DNA from: Synechococcus sp. SB0662_bin_14
GTDB taxonomy: Bacteria; Cyanobacteriota; Cyanobacteriia; PCC-6307; Cyanobiaceae
Assembly (NCBI GenBank): GCA_009840445.1
Contig: VXNS01000011.1
Location: forward strand, 1 to 40,081
DNA: 40,081 nt
Reading direction: 5' to 3'
In this document: one piece after another, positions 26,779 through 35,576 of the stretch
Numbering within the stretch: position 1 is the first letter of the stretch
Layout: each line of letters begins with the position of its first letter
Notes under the pieces: generated by a model
The model's input: the letters and a program-made list of their open reading frames with translations, nothing else
Told to the model about the DNA's origin: nothing
Database searches by the model: none
Translations under genes and position numbers: made by a program

Positions 26779-27618
26779 TCAAACCGGCTCCCCGGAGCGA
26801 CCCACAAGCCCGCCAGGGCGCCGCTTCCCTTGCACAATCACGGGAGGAGCCTGACCGCTGCCCGGCAGGCCTGGCACCACGGTGGTTGTGCCGTCCCACT
26901 TGTCGAGGAAGAGTTTGTAGAGCACCTGGTCGTTGAGGCTCTGGTTGAGGGTCTGGTAGCGCTTGGCTTCCTGCTCGGCAATGCGCACTTCCGTGCGGGC
27001 CTTCAGCAGGCGCTGGTCCGCAATTTGCTTCTGCTCGATGGCTGCCCGGTACTCCTCGGCAATGCGCAGCCCGGTCAGGTCCAGCCCCTGAACATCCACG
27101 TAACCAAACTTGCTGAGCTCTTCCGATACCTTCTCCTGCACAATCTCGGAAATACTGTTCCACTCGGAGGCGATGGTCACCAGTTCGTATTGGGAGAAGA
27201 CCGATTTAAGGGCCTTCAGCAGAGACGGCTGGACGATGCGGCCGTAGACCTGCTGGTTGGCGGTGGCAATGGAGCGGAAGATGCGCCCAGCCTGGTTGGA
27301 ACGGATTGCATACTTGATGGTGGCCGTGGCCTCAATGACCTGCAGGTCCTTGGTGAGTGAGGAGAACTCTTCAGGTCGCACCTGGGTTTTAATGTCGAAC
27401 ATGGCAATGTTCTGCACCAGGGGGACCTTGAAATTGGGACCCGCAGACCGCGGTTCACCTGTTACCTTCCCCAGGGTGGTGACCACCGCAACGTTACCTG
27501 CGGGCACAATGAACAGCACTTGGCTCAGGAGGATCAGGGCAACGGCGACCGCAAACCCCAGTAGGGGCAAAAAGGCGTTGCCGTTATCGTTGTTGATGGG
27601 ACGGATAGGCGTCTGCAT
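26779..27618 (-). CDS. SPFH/band-7 (prohibitin-like) membrane protein
   Basis: A 279-residue protein with one N-terminal membrane helix (about residues 17-38), then the SPFH domain: VVTTLGKVTGEPRSAGPNFKVPLVQNIAMFDIKTQ, shown in parts here as VVTTLGKV and VPLVQNIAMFD, and a long charged helix (QKQIADQRLLKARTEVRIAE) that would form a coiled coil. Such proteins build ring-like membrane scaffolds and often regulate FtsH proteases in thylakoid or plasma membrane. The start is the ATG at 27618; 97 in-frame codons upstream are antisense to a neighbouring small gene and rejected. It likely shares a transcript with the CYTH gene. Confidence 0.9.
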   Translation of the reverse strand: MQTPIRPINNDNGNAFLPLLGFAVAVALILLSQVLFIVPAGNVAVVTTLGKVTGEPRSAGPNFKVPLVQNIAMFDIKTQVRPEEFSSLTKDLQVIEATATIKYAIRSNQAGRIFRSIATANQQVYGRIVQPSLLKALKSVFSQYELVTIASEWNSISEIVQEKVSEELSKFGYVDVQGLDLTGLRIAEEYRAAIEQKQIADQRLLKARTEVRIAEQEAKRYQTLNQSLNDQVLYKLFLDKWDGTTTVVPGLPGSGQAPPVIVQGKRRPGGLVGRSGEPV

Positions 27619-27757
27619 GGAGCCGGTTGGTGACCCATCCAGTCTGCAACCTCCAGGGTTCCAATGGACGCCTGTGTGACCAGACAATTTGCCCGACTTG
27701 CCCAGTTTTCCCGGTTGCTTGAAAATTGCGTCAAGCTGTTCTCCGCCTTGTCTCCCC

Positions 27758-27943
27758 ATGCCCTCCGACGATGCCAGGCAACCGCCGCAGCGGTACCACC
27801 AGAGAATACGGGTGGTGGCCACCCTTCTCTCGGGAGCCTTTGCTCTACCGGTGCTGTTCATGTTTGGCGTAACCGTTCGCGAGCTCTCCAAACCGCCGGA
27901 ACCCTCCATCTATGCAGCGCCCCCGGCGCCGCCGGAGCCCTAG
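27758..27943 (+). CDS. Small single-helix membrane protein, unknown function
   Basis: The 61-residue product has a basic N-terminus (RQPPQRYHQRIR), one hydrophobic helix (VVATLLSGAFALPVLFMFGV) and a Pro/Ala-rich end (PPAPPEP). The ATG at 27758 is chosen because residues encoded upstream look non-coding. It diverges from the SPFH gene and precedes the Tic22-like gene by 80 bp. No family recognised. The coherent topology argues for a real gene, but support is limited. Confidence 0.5.
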   Translation: MPSDDARQPPQRYHQRIRVVATLLSGAFALPVLFMFGVTVRELSKPPEPSIYAAPPAPPEP

Positions 27944-28023
27944 CAGGTGGTCTCGACATGGGTCCCGCGTCAGTCTCTCAGGGGGCCGCCCTGCCAGAGG
28001 GGCTAGCGCTATGCTGTCACCCC

Positions 28024-28827
28024 ATGCCCTTGGGCAGCATCTTTCCATTGTGTTCCGTGTGCAGCGTTTTTCTGCGGTCGCCCCGTGCTGTTGCCAAGCC
28101 TGCCCTTCGGGTGATCGGTGGGATTGTGGGCTTGATGGTGCTTGGCCTCGGGGCGATGCCCGTCCTGGCCATTCCCGAGGCTGAAGCCATCAAAAAGCTT
28201 GAGGCGGTTGTCGTCTACGTGGTGGTGAGCGCGGAAGGTCAGCCTGCCTTTGTCGTTGATCAGGAGTCACCTGATCAGTTGGTGCTCCCCATGTTCATGA
28301 AGGCCGAACGGGCCCAGCAAGCGCAAGAGACGCTGGAGGCAGACCCGAACACCGAAGGCAGCCGCGTGGTTCCCCTCTCCCTGAACATTGCCTTTGAGCG
28401 CAATGAAAAGCTGATCCAGGAGATTCGGGCGCAAGACGAGAACGCATCCCTGGTCACGCCACTGGTGCCTGCCCGGGAGGACTGGCAAAAAGCCGAAGAG
28501 ATCTTGCTGGCGCAAGGGATTGCCCAGGACGAAATTGCCCGGAACCTGACGGTTCCTGTCTTCTTCAGTGATCCTCCCATCAGCATCACGCCACCGGGGA
28601 CGGACGAGGCCAAAATTGCCCTGTTCTTTAACTACAGCCAGCTTCAGCAAGCCAAACAGGCTGTGCCGGATTTTGACGGTGAAGACAAAGTGGTGGACTG
28701 GCGCCAGGCCATTAACATCGTGATTCAGGATGAAGAGGACAGGTACTTTTTCTTCCCTACGGAGGACGCCATCAGAATCATCCAGGCTCAGCAAGAAGAG
28801 GCCCAGAAAAAGGAAGTCCAGGAATAG
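28024..28827 (+). CDS. Tic22-like family protein
   Basis: The predicted 267-residue protein has an N-terminal signal-like segment (LRVIGGIVGLMVLGLGAM then PVLAIPEAEA), so the mature part probably lies in the periplasm or thylakoid lumen. The body matches the Tic22 pattern: an N-terminal repeat with VPVFFSD near residue 180, EAKIALFFNYSQLQQA and the final PTEDAIRIIQ. Cyanobacterial Tic22 is a periplasmic chaperone-like protein needed for outer-membrane assembly. The start is uncertain: the frame is open for more than 100 codons upstream, and ATG 28024 is my best choice. Confidence 0.78.
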   Translation: MPLGSIFPLCSVCSVFLRSPRAVAKPALRVIGGIVGLMVLGLGAMPVLAIPEAEAIKKLEAVVVYVVVSAEGQPAFVVDQESPDQLVLPMFMKAERAQQAQETLEADPNTEGSRVVPLSLNIAFERNEKLIQEIRAQDENASLVTPLVPAREDWQKAEEILLAQGIAQDEIARNLTVPVFFSDPPISITPPGTDEAKIALFFNYSQLQQAKQAVPDFDGEDKVVDWRQAINIVIQDEEDRYFFFPTEDAIRIIQAQQEEAQKKEVQE

Positions 28828-28836
28828 GGCCAACAT

Positions 28837-29028
28837 TCAAGCATCCGGGGGTGAGTTCCGCAGGCCCACCAGCAATCCTGCCGCCAGCAGCAGCAATCCC
28901 AGGCCAATGGCCAGGCCACGGCTACCCGCGCTGCCCTCCTGGGACCAGAAGAGCCCCGTCGCCGTGAACACGCCCCCCAGCAACACCGCTGGCACCATCA
29001 CCAGACCACGGGCAACGGGATTGTTCAT
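28837..29028 (-). CDS. Small two-helix membrane protein, unknown function
   Basis: The 63-residue product has two hydrophobic helices (about residues 8-24 and 35-54) separated by a short SQEGSAGSRG loop. The ATG at 29028 lies 35 bp after the ilvB stop on the same strand, so it may be the last gene of hemH-ilvB. It converges with the Tic22-like gene across 9 bp. I see no family motif. Confidence 0.5.
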   Translation of the reverse strand: MNNPVARGLVMVPAVLLGGVFTATGLFWSQEGSAGSRGLAIGLGLLLLAAGLLVGLRNSPPDA

Positions 29029-29063
29029 ATTGCGTTCCGGCAGTACGAACCTGTGGCAAGACC

Positions 29064-30923
29064 TTACAGCTTGGCGCCGCAGTTGGGGCAGAACAGGTGA
29101 TCCACAGCCGTGATGAAGCCACACTTGTGGCAATCCCTGTTGGTGGCTACGGCCAATTCCGGGTGGCTGGGCAGGCCTACCATCTGGGCGTTGCTCTTGC
29201 CCGGTGGCACCATGGGGTAACAGTTTTCACCGCGGCGCACCCGTACGTCCACCAACACTGGACCCTGGTGGTCCAGTGCGGTTTGCAAACCGGAGTGCAG
29301 GTCCTCCCGCTCACGAATACAGAGGCCCTTAATCCCGAACGCTTCCGCCAAGGCCACAAAATCCGGCATCCCGTTGTTCATGTTGGATGCTGAGTAGCGC
29401 TCCTTGTAGAAGCTTTCCTGCCACTGGCGCACCATTCCCTGCCACTGGTTGTTGATGATGATGATCTTGGCCGGCAAGCCGTACTGGGCCAAGGTGCCCA
29501 GTTCCTGGATATTCATCAGGATGCTGGCGTCACCGGCAATGCAGATCACCTGCTGATCCGGCAGGCCGGTCAGCACCCCCATGGCGGCAGGCACCCCAAA
29601 GCCCATGGTGCCCAAACCCGAACTGCTGATCCACTGGCGCGGCCCGTTGCGCAGGTATTGGGCGGCCCACATCTGGTGCTGGCCCACGTCCGTGGTGACA
29701 AAGCTGTCGGGCGCCAAATCCCGCACGGCGATGAGCACCTCCTGGGGATAGATCTCCCCGGAGGCTGGCGGGGTCATGAGGGGATAGCGCTGTTTCCAGT
29801 CCGCAATGCGCTGCAACCAGGCGGCTGCTGTGCTCAAGGGAGGTTCGTCGGGTTGGCAACAGTCCAGAAGCCGTCCCAGGCTGTTGTTGAGATCCCCCAC
29901 CACCGCCAGCTCCGGCCGACGGTTTTTGGCGATTTCCGCGGGGTCGATCTCGAAATGAATGACTTGCGCACGGGGAGCAAAGGTGTCCAGCTTGCCGGTG
30001 ACCCGGTCGTCAAAGCGGGCGCCACAGGCAATGAGCAGGTCGCATTCGGTGACGGCAAAGTTGGCATAGGCCGTGCCGTGCATCCCCAACATGCCCACGG
30101 ACAGTTCATGGTTCTCGTCAAATGCCCCTTTGCCCATCAAGGTGGTGGTGACCGGGATGCGGAAACGCTTGGCCAGGATTGCCAACAGACCTTGGGCCCC
30201 TGCGGAAATCGCCCCGCCACCCACGTAGAGCAGCGGCCGCTGGGATCCGCGGATCATCTCCAACGCCTGGTGGATCGCCCCGTCGGGCGCCGTGGAGGGC
30301 GGTGTGAATCCCCTGGGCACAAAGCTGCCGGGGGGCACCGGGGTGTAATGAAACAACTCCTGCCCCACGTCCTTGGGCACGTCAACGAGCACCGGACCAG
30401 GGCGGCCCTGGGCGGCAACGTAAAAGGCCTGGGCCACAATGCGGCCCATGTCCCGGGGATCCCTCACCACCCAGGAGTGTTTGACGATGGGGAGGGTGAT
30501 GCCAAAGATGTCGGTTTCCTGGAAGGCATCGGTGCCAATGGCGGATCGGGGCACCTGACCCGTGATCACCAGCAAGGGCACGGAGTCCATCTGGGCCGTG
30601 GCAATGCCGGTCACCAGGTTGGTGGCGCCGGGGCCGGACGTGGCAAAACAGACGCCCACACGGCCCGTAGCCCTGGCGTAGCCATCGGCGGCGTGGGCGG
30701 CCCCCTGCTCATGACGCACCAGGATGTGCTGGAGCCAGCCGCGACTTTCCGCCTGATGGAGTTCGTCGTAAATGGGCAGAATGGCGCCCCCGGGATAGCC
30801 GAAGATGTGCTTGACCCCATGGCGGTGCAGTGCGTCCATGAGGGCAAATCCCCCGGAAACATGCCGGGTCTCCGTCAGGGGATGGGGGGCGGTGAAGTCA
30901 GTGTGGACAGGGGTGACAGTCAC
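29064..30923 (-). CDS. ilvB: Acetolactate synthase large subunit with C-terminal zinc ribbon
   Basis: TPP enzyme that joins two pyruvates to acetolactate (or pyruvate and 2-oxobutyrate) in valine, leucine and isoleucine synthesis. The 619-residue protein has [15 protein letters not shown], the catalytic Glu in [19 protein letters not shown], the FAD/central domain and the TPP/Mg motif [20 protein letters not shown] with [13 protein letters not shown]. After the normal end of the enzyme there is a tail with CX2C-X10-CX2C (CHKCG to CPNCGAKL), a zinc ribbon absent from E. coli enzymes. The start is GTG 30923. The small subunit ilvH is not in the window. It lies 128 bp after hemH. Confidence 0.95.
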   Translation of the reverse strand: MTVTPVHTDFTAPHPLTETRHVSGGFALMDALHRHGVKHIFGYPGGAILPIYDELHQAESRGWLQHILVRHEQGAAHAADGYARATGRVGVCFATSGPGATNLVTGIATAQMDSVPLLVITGQVPRSAIGTDAFQETDIFGITLPIVKHSWVVRDPRDMGRIVAQAFYVAAQGRPGPVLVDVPKDVGQELFHYTPVPPGSFVPRGFTPPSTAPDGAIHQALEMIRGSQRPLLYVGGGAISAGAQGLLAILAKRFRIPVTTTLMGKGAFDENHELSVGMLGMHGTAYANFAVTECDLLIACGARFDDRVTGKLDTFAPRAQVIHFEIDPAEIAKNRRPELAVVGDLNNSLGRLLDCCQPDEPPLSTAAAWLQRIADWKQRYPLMTPPASGEIYPQEVLIAVRDLAPDSFVTTDVGQHQMWAAQYLRNGPRQWISSSGLGTMGFGVPAAMGVLTGLPDQQVICIAGDASILMNIQELGTLAQYGLPAKIIIINNQWQGMVRQWQESFYKERYSASNMNNGMPDFVALAEAFGIKGLCIREREDLHSGLQTALDHQGPVLVDVRVRRGENCYPMVPPGKSNAQMVGLPSHPELAVATNRDCHKCGFITAVDHLFCPNCGAKL

Positions 30924-31051
30924 GGGTGCCGGGGTCGAAGCCCCCTTTGAGGATGATGTTCAGGATATGGCCAAATTCCTTGAATGATTGGTCTTTGATG
31001 GCGAGACTTTGGAATGGTCCTGGGCGAACGACCCTGGCGCTTTTACAGCTT

Positions 31052-32215
31052 TTACAACAGACCCAGCGCATGGAGAGAGCCATGGCCGCTCAGCACCTCC
31101 AGCAGGACAGCCAAAAAGCCCACCATGGCCAAGCGGCCGTTCCACACCTCCGAGCTGTTGTTCCAGCCCCACTCCCATTTCTCCTGGGGATAAAGCTTGG
31201 TTCTTTGGGGCAGTTGGGTGAAGGTGGCCAGGTCCACAGGCTCTTCCGCCAGGCTGCCCTCCACCAGATCCGCCAGGGCGCCGATGAAGGTGGGATGGGT
31301 GCCCAAGGCCGGAACCCGGAGGAAGTTCTCGATCCCGACCTCCGTAGCAATGTGCCGGTACTCGATATCAATTTCCTCCAGGGTTTCGATGTGCTCACTC
31401 ACGAAACTGATGGGCACCACCACCAATTCCTTCACACCGGCCTCCCCCAGCCCCTGCAGCGCGTCTTCCGTGTAGGGCTGTAGCCACTCCACCGGACCCA
31501 CACGGCTTTGGTAGGCCAGGGTGTAGGCGTTCTCCCGCTGCATGGTGTCCATGATCAGGCTGGCGCAGCGTTCAATCTGCTCCTGGTAGGGGTCCCCGGC
31601 CTCCTCCACGTAACTCTTGGGCACCCCATGGGCACTGAAAAACACGTGGGCCTTGTCCGGCGCGTCGGCCTGATCCAGGGTGGTGCTGATGAGCTCCGCC
31701 ATGGCTTGTAGATAGCGGGGATGCTCGTACCAGGAGCCAATGGCCCGCAGGGGCAGGCGGGCGAAGACAGGATCGTCCTGGCGGAGCCGATCCAGCAGGC
31801 GGAAGCTGGAGCCACTGGTGCTGATGGAGAACTGGGGATAGAGGGGCAACACCACCACCTCGTCCATCTCGTCTGCCTTGATGTCGCCCACGGCGGATTC
31901 CGTGAACGGATGCCAGTAGCGCATGGCCACGTAGGTGGTGGCTTCAATCCCACGCTGGCGCAACTCGCTCTGCAACACCTTGGCCTGCTGATCCGTGATG
32001 CGCCGCAGGGGGGAACCGCCACCGATGGAGCGGTAGGCCTTTTGGGAACGCCCCGCCCGCAGGCTGCTGATGAGCCAGGCCAGGGGCTTCTGCAACTGGG
32101 GCAGGGGCAGGCGGATGATTTCCGGATCCGCGAAGAGGTTGTAAAGGAACGGTCCCACGTCCTGGATCCGCTCGGGACCGCCAAGGTTCAGCAGCAGAAC
32201 GCCAATACGGGCCAT
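31052..32215 (-). CDS. hemH: Ferrochelatase with C-terminal chlorophyll a/b-binding-like domain
   Basis: Inserts Fe2+ into protoporphyrin IX, the last step of heme synthesis. The 387-residue protein has [10 protein letters not shown], the active-site His in [11 protein letters not shown] and the Glu region [15 protein letters not shown]. Beyond the roughly 330-residue catalytic core a linker leads to [19 protein letters not shown], the generic chlorophyll-binding helix motif (ExxNGRxAMxGF) of HLIP/CAB proteins, which anchors the enzyme to thylakoids. This fusion is diagnostic of oxygenic phototrophs. The start is ATG 32215; ORF-open codons upstream are not conserved. Confidence 0.97.
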   Translation of the reverse strand: MARIGVLLLNLGGPERIQDVGPFLYNLFADPEIIRLPLPQLQKPLAWLISSLRAGRSQKAYRSIGGGSPLRRITDQQAKVLQSELRQRGIEATTYVAMRYWHPFTESAVGDIKADEMDEVVVLPLYPQFSISTSGSSFRLLDRLRQDDPVFARLPLRAIGSWYEHPRYLQAMAELISTTLDQADAPDKAHVFFSAHGVPKSYVEEAGDPYQEQIERCASLIMDTMQRENAYTLAYQSRVGPVEWLQPYTEDALQGLGEAGVKELVVVPISFVSEHIETLEEIDIEYRHIATEVGIENFLRVPALGTHPTFIGALADLVEGSLAEEPVDLATFTQLPQRTKLYPQEKWEWGWNNSSEVWNGRLAMVGFLAVLLEVLSGHGSLHALGLL

Positions 32216-32438
32216 GTCCCCGGCGGGCAAGTGGTGATTCACAGGACCCTAATCCTTCCCGGGCGCCCATCGGAACCCTTGTCAAACTGTTATCACCCTG
32301 AAAACACTGCTGACCACGGCAGCGGCCAAACTGACCCCATGGCTCCATCGACCCCACCCCTTCCCAGCAGCCCTGGTCAACGACTGGCTGAAGCCCGCTG
32401 CTGTTGTTGGGGGCTAACGTTGCTGCTGGCGGCCTTCC

Positions 32439-32633
32439 ATGGTGTGCGGCAAGAGATCAGGACAACGGAAGCCAGCCTCGGAAGCGACTTCTAAGGCTGA
32501 ACTTCAGGCCGCAGAGAGCAGGTTGCGGGCTGACATCTCCGAACTGAGGGCAGATAACAGGGAACTGAAGGCAGACTACAGAGCCTTGAACCAGAAGCTG
32601 GATCGGGTGCTGGAGAGCCTCCTGCAGCCCTGA
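32439..32633 (+). CDS. Short coiled-coil protein, possibly a remnant
   Basis: The 64-residue product is a basic N-terminus followed by a regular heptad pattern (AELQAAESRLRADISEL, then RADNRELKADYRAL) and a terminal NQKLDRVLESLL helix. Short helical proteins with this ending are common in bacteria and of unknown role. It converges with the methyltransferase gene across 7 bp. Another frame starting at ATG 32339 encodes a hydrophobic helix (CCCWGLTLLLAAF) and runs to 32494, so a frameshifted membrane-plus-coiled-coil gene is possible. Confidence 0.45.
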   Translation: MVCGKRSGQRKPASEATSKAELQAAESRLRADISELRADNRELKADYRALNQKLDRVLESLLQP

Positions 32634-32640
32634 GCAGCAC

Positions 32641-35526
32641 CTACCCCATGGGGGACGAGCCTCGCCTGCGTATACCTGATCCGAATTTTGCCAGTGGCGC
32701 GGCGCCCCCATCCGCCCCTGAAACCACCTGGAACGCATCAGGCCAGCCGCCGTGGGCACCGATCACCTCGTCAATTCGGGACACGACGTGAATGGTTTTG
32801 TTGAGGGCGACGATGATCTTTTGGTAGTGGAGGATGTCCTCCTCCGAGAGGGTGCGACCTTTGCGGTCTTTGAGCCATTTGTAGCACACTTGATAGCCGC
32901 CCACGTGGAAGTCCCAAACGTTTTCGGGCACGCCGTGGAAACCCACCGTTCCGGGGCACTTGGCACGGTGGCCCTGGCGGGTGCCGCCCTTGCCCGCATC
33001 CAGCCAAACGGCACCGTCCAGCCAGCCCACGCGCCCAACCTGGATTGTTGGGGGACCAACGTAAGTGGTTATCAACGGATGGACGTCAGGGGACTCCAGA
33101 AGGTGTAACGCCATCAGGTCACCACCCAGTCGCGCCAACGCAGTGAACAGTTTCGGGTTTGCGGTTGACGGCACCCGTGGAAAATCAACTTTCAAGAACT
33201 CTGCATACCGCGAACGATAGTTAGGAGCATGAAGTATTGCGTAGATGAAACCCAGCACTGCTTCCGGTGTGGTTTTTATACCACCTCCATGGGGGAATCC
33301 GTTGTCCATATTGATCTTTGAATACCCGTTTGGCATCACGGCAGCATCCTCGCCGTTGTTTTCCGATGTAAGATATAGCGGAAATACACATGCGCCGCCG
33401 CGATAGAAGTAATTCAAGTCTACAGGATGCCGTGTGCAGGAGATCAGATTCCACGCCCCTGCGCCAACCACCTGCCCGGCCTTGCCAACGCATAGGCCAA
33501 TGTTAGGGTGGCCACGGAAGTGGCGGGTCACCCGCAGCCGCTGATGGACGGCCACGTGACGGTTGTAGACGGTCCATCGCCGATCAAACGGCCGGTAGGC
33601 AATCACGTCCATGGCGTTTTGCCAGTTGCTGCGTTGAAGTTCCGTTTTGGCGCGGGTGTAGTTCCACTGGGCCTGTGCGCAGAGGCGGAATCGCCCTCTG
33701 GCCTCGGCTTCACTGCCCGTCTCCAGGAACTCCTCAACCTTGGCGATCACGTCCTGTGGTGACCATGAAATTGCAAAATCATCATGGGTGGTGACGATGC
33801 CGGGCGCCGGGTCCCCGTTCACGCCCATCACGGCTGGGAGGGGAATGAAGGTTTCATACTCTCTCCTGCGTCTGCTATTCTCGGGTCGCAGCATCAAGAG
33901 GCCGGGCCTGGGGATCAGCGGCTGCCAGTCTTCCATTGCCGCCAGCTTTGCCGAGAGGGCTTTGCGCTTGTGGGAACGGAACCCGAACAGCTCGTCAAAC
34001 ACCACGGATCTCCCCTTTCCCCAAGTGCGGGAAGCCAACAGAATGGCCACACCTTGTTGAATATCAAAAACATTCTCGTCCGGTGATCCATCAGGGGCGG
34101 TTTCCCGTTTTTTGGTGTTGCCGTGGAGATCCAGGACGCGAAGAGACGAAAACGTGCTTAACAGGTGCCCCCGCATCCCCCGAAACGTGATGTTATCGAG
34201 ATAGCCATGGTTGGTGATGAGACCCAGTAATCCATAGCCAGAATTGATGATCTTCTCCTCACTGAATCGAATGAATTTTACGTAGTCGTCCTGGAGCCAT
34301 TTTGCCTGGGCCGGCTTGGACAATTCCGGGACGCCTCGCCTGTAGTCGTGAACCTTCTCCACGATCCAGGCCAGTTGGTTGTTTTGGCTGTGACCGGCGT
34401 AGGGGGGATTGCCGATCACCACCGTGAAGCGCTGATGTTGCTTGACGTGGTTCGCCGCCTGGGTCTCCCGGGCCAGCGCGGCCTGGCCATCGCACGTCAA
34501 GCGATCTTCGTCGTCGTCTGGCAGCTTCAGTCCGTTGGTCAGATATACACGAGCCCGCTCGTTCTGCTGGAACAGGTAGCCGGTTTCGTGGAGCTTGAGG
34601 CTGATCTTGAAGTGGGCGATAGCGTAGGGCGCCATCAACAGTTCGTAGCCGTGCAGACGGGGCAGCAGGTGTTTCGGGACATAAGCATTCCATCGCGCCT
34701 TGACGGCTGCCTCCCCATGGCCTTGTTCCCTCCAGGCATTGACCATGGTCTTGTGGATCAGGTCGATGGTTTCCACCAGGAAGGTGCCGGTGCCTGTGGC
34801 GGGGTCCAGAATCTGGACAAAGGCTTGATAGGGTGGGGTGCCGTTGGGGATCCGCAGACCAGCGTGGCGCTTCGCCATGGCGCCCCAGGTGGTGGTGTCG
34901 GCGAGACCGCGGCTGAGGCCGAACTCTGTGCGCAGCAGCCGGTCCACCGCGGCCACCATGGCAGACACCACAGGCCCCGGTGTGTAGAACACACCACGGC
35001 GCACCTTCCGGGTCTTGTTGTAGGCCGTGAGGAAGTGTTCGTAAAAGTGGATGGCCGGGTCCTCCTGGGGGTTGCGGACGCCAAAGTCACGGATCACTGC
35101 CGCCACGTCCACTTGATCCAGCAGGTCCACCACCTGGGAGATACCCGATGCTGCACAGTCCACCTCCACCAACTCCTTCAGGAACGGATGTGTTCGCAGA
35201 TGGGCAGTGAGGGTGGCGGTTGTGGGCCGTGTGGGGTCGGTGATGCGGGCCGAGAGCAAGCCGTAGGTGATGGTCTGGGCATACATGTCGGCAAAACCGG
35301 CCCCGTCCAGGTGGTGGACCAGGGTGGTCCGACATGCCCTCAGAAGCTGGGTGAGTGGCCCGGATCCGGCCTCAAGGGCGAGCGCCGTTCGGATACGGTC
35401 GCGAACGGTGCGGGCCAGGGCGGCCATGCGTTGGGATAACTGCTTCCAGGTGCTGACCACTGCTCCCCCACCCCACTCAAGCCCCCCTTGCGATCCCGAC
35501 AGCCCTTGCTCACCCATGGGATCCAT
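32641..35526 (-). CDS. Type ISP-like DNA adenine methyltransferase with target-recognition domain
   Basis: A 961-residue N6-adenine methyltransferase. A helical N-terminal part (about residues 60-200, including FADMYAQTITYGLLSARI and FYEHFLTAYNK) leads to RRGVFYTPGPVV, the SAM-binding DPATGTGTFLVE at 241-252 and the catalytic NPPY at 373-376. The C-terminal third matches the type ISP specificity region (AYRPFDRRWTVYNR, FPLYLTSENN, ILHYQKIIVALNKTI). The N-terminal Mrr nuclease and helicase of complete type ISP enzymes (over 1500 residues) are absent, and no such gene is adjacent. It may be a class of shorter RM enzymes or an orphan methyltransferase. ATG 35526 is the likely start. Confidence 0.85.
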   Translation of the reverse strand: MDPMGEQGLSGSQGGLEWGGGAVVSTWKQLSQRMAALARTVRDRIRTALALEAGSGPLTQLLRACRTTLVHHLDGAGFADMYAQTITYGLLSARITDPTRPTTATLTAHLRTHPFLKELVEVDCAASGISQVVDLLDQVDVAAVIRDFGVRNPQEDPAIHFYEHFLTAYNKTRKVRRGVFYTPGPVVSAMVAAVDRLLRTEFGLSRGLADTTTWGAMAKRHAGLRIPNGTPPYQAFVQILDPATGTGTFLVETIDLIHKTMVNAWREQGHGEAAVKARWNAYVPKHLLPRLHGYELLMAPYAIAHFKISLKLHETGYLFQQNERARVYLTNGLKLPDDDEDRLTCDGQAALARETQAANHVKQHQRFTVVIGNPPYAGHSQNNQLAWIVEKVHDYRRGVPELSKPAQAKWLQDDYVKFIRFSEEKIINSGYGLLGLITNHGYLDNITFRGMRGHLLSTFSSLRVLDLHGNTKKRETAPDGSPDENVFDIQQGVAILLASRTWGKGRSVVFDELFGFRSHKRKALSAKLAAMEDWQPLIPRPGLLMLRPENSRRRREYETFIPLPAVMGVNGDPAPGIVTTHDDFAISWSPQDVIAKVEEFLETGSEAEARGRFRLCAQAQWNYTRAKTELQRSNWQNAMDVIAYRPFDRRWTVYNRHVAVHQRLRVTRHFRGHPNIGLCVGKAGQVVGAGAWNLISCTRHPVDLNYFYRGGACVFPLYLTSENNGEDAAVMPNGYSKINMDNGFPHGGGIKTTPEAVLGFIYAILHAPNYRSRYAEFLKVDFPRVPSTANPKLFTALARLGGDLMALHLLESPDVHPLITTYVGPPTIQVGRVGWLDGAVWLDAGKGGTRQGHRAKCPGTVGFHGVPENVWDFHVGGYQVCYKWLKDRKGRTLSEEDILHYQKIIVALNKTIHVVSRIDEVIGAHGGWPDAFQVVSGADGGAAPLAKFGSGIRRRGSSPMG

Positions 35527-35576
35527 CTGTACCCAAACATAGAATCAAACAACCTTCCACCTGGGCGCCCTTCACC

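Noticed and set aside
27619-27909. 97-codon N-terminal extension of the SPFH protein
   Set aside because: Its sequence is antisense to the small membrane gene and lacks conservation-like character; ATG 27618 directly precedes the membrane helix.
29658-30950. Plus-strand open frame of 430 codons across ilvB
   Set aside because: Antisense to acetolactate synthase, with composition typical of a shadow frame.
30924-31051. Short acidic fragment ([13 protein letters not shown]) readable on the plus strand between hemH and ilvB
   Set aside because: It ends at a stop after a few codons and has no start or continuation of its own; the spacer is more simply the leader of ilvB.
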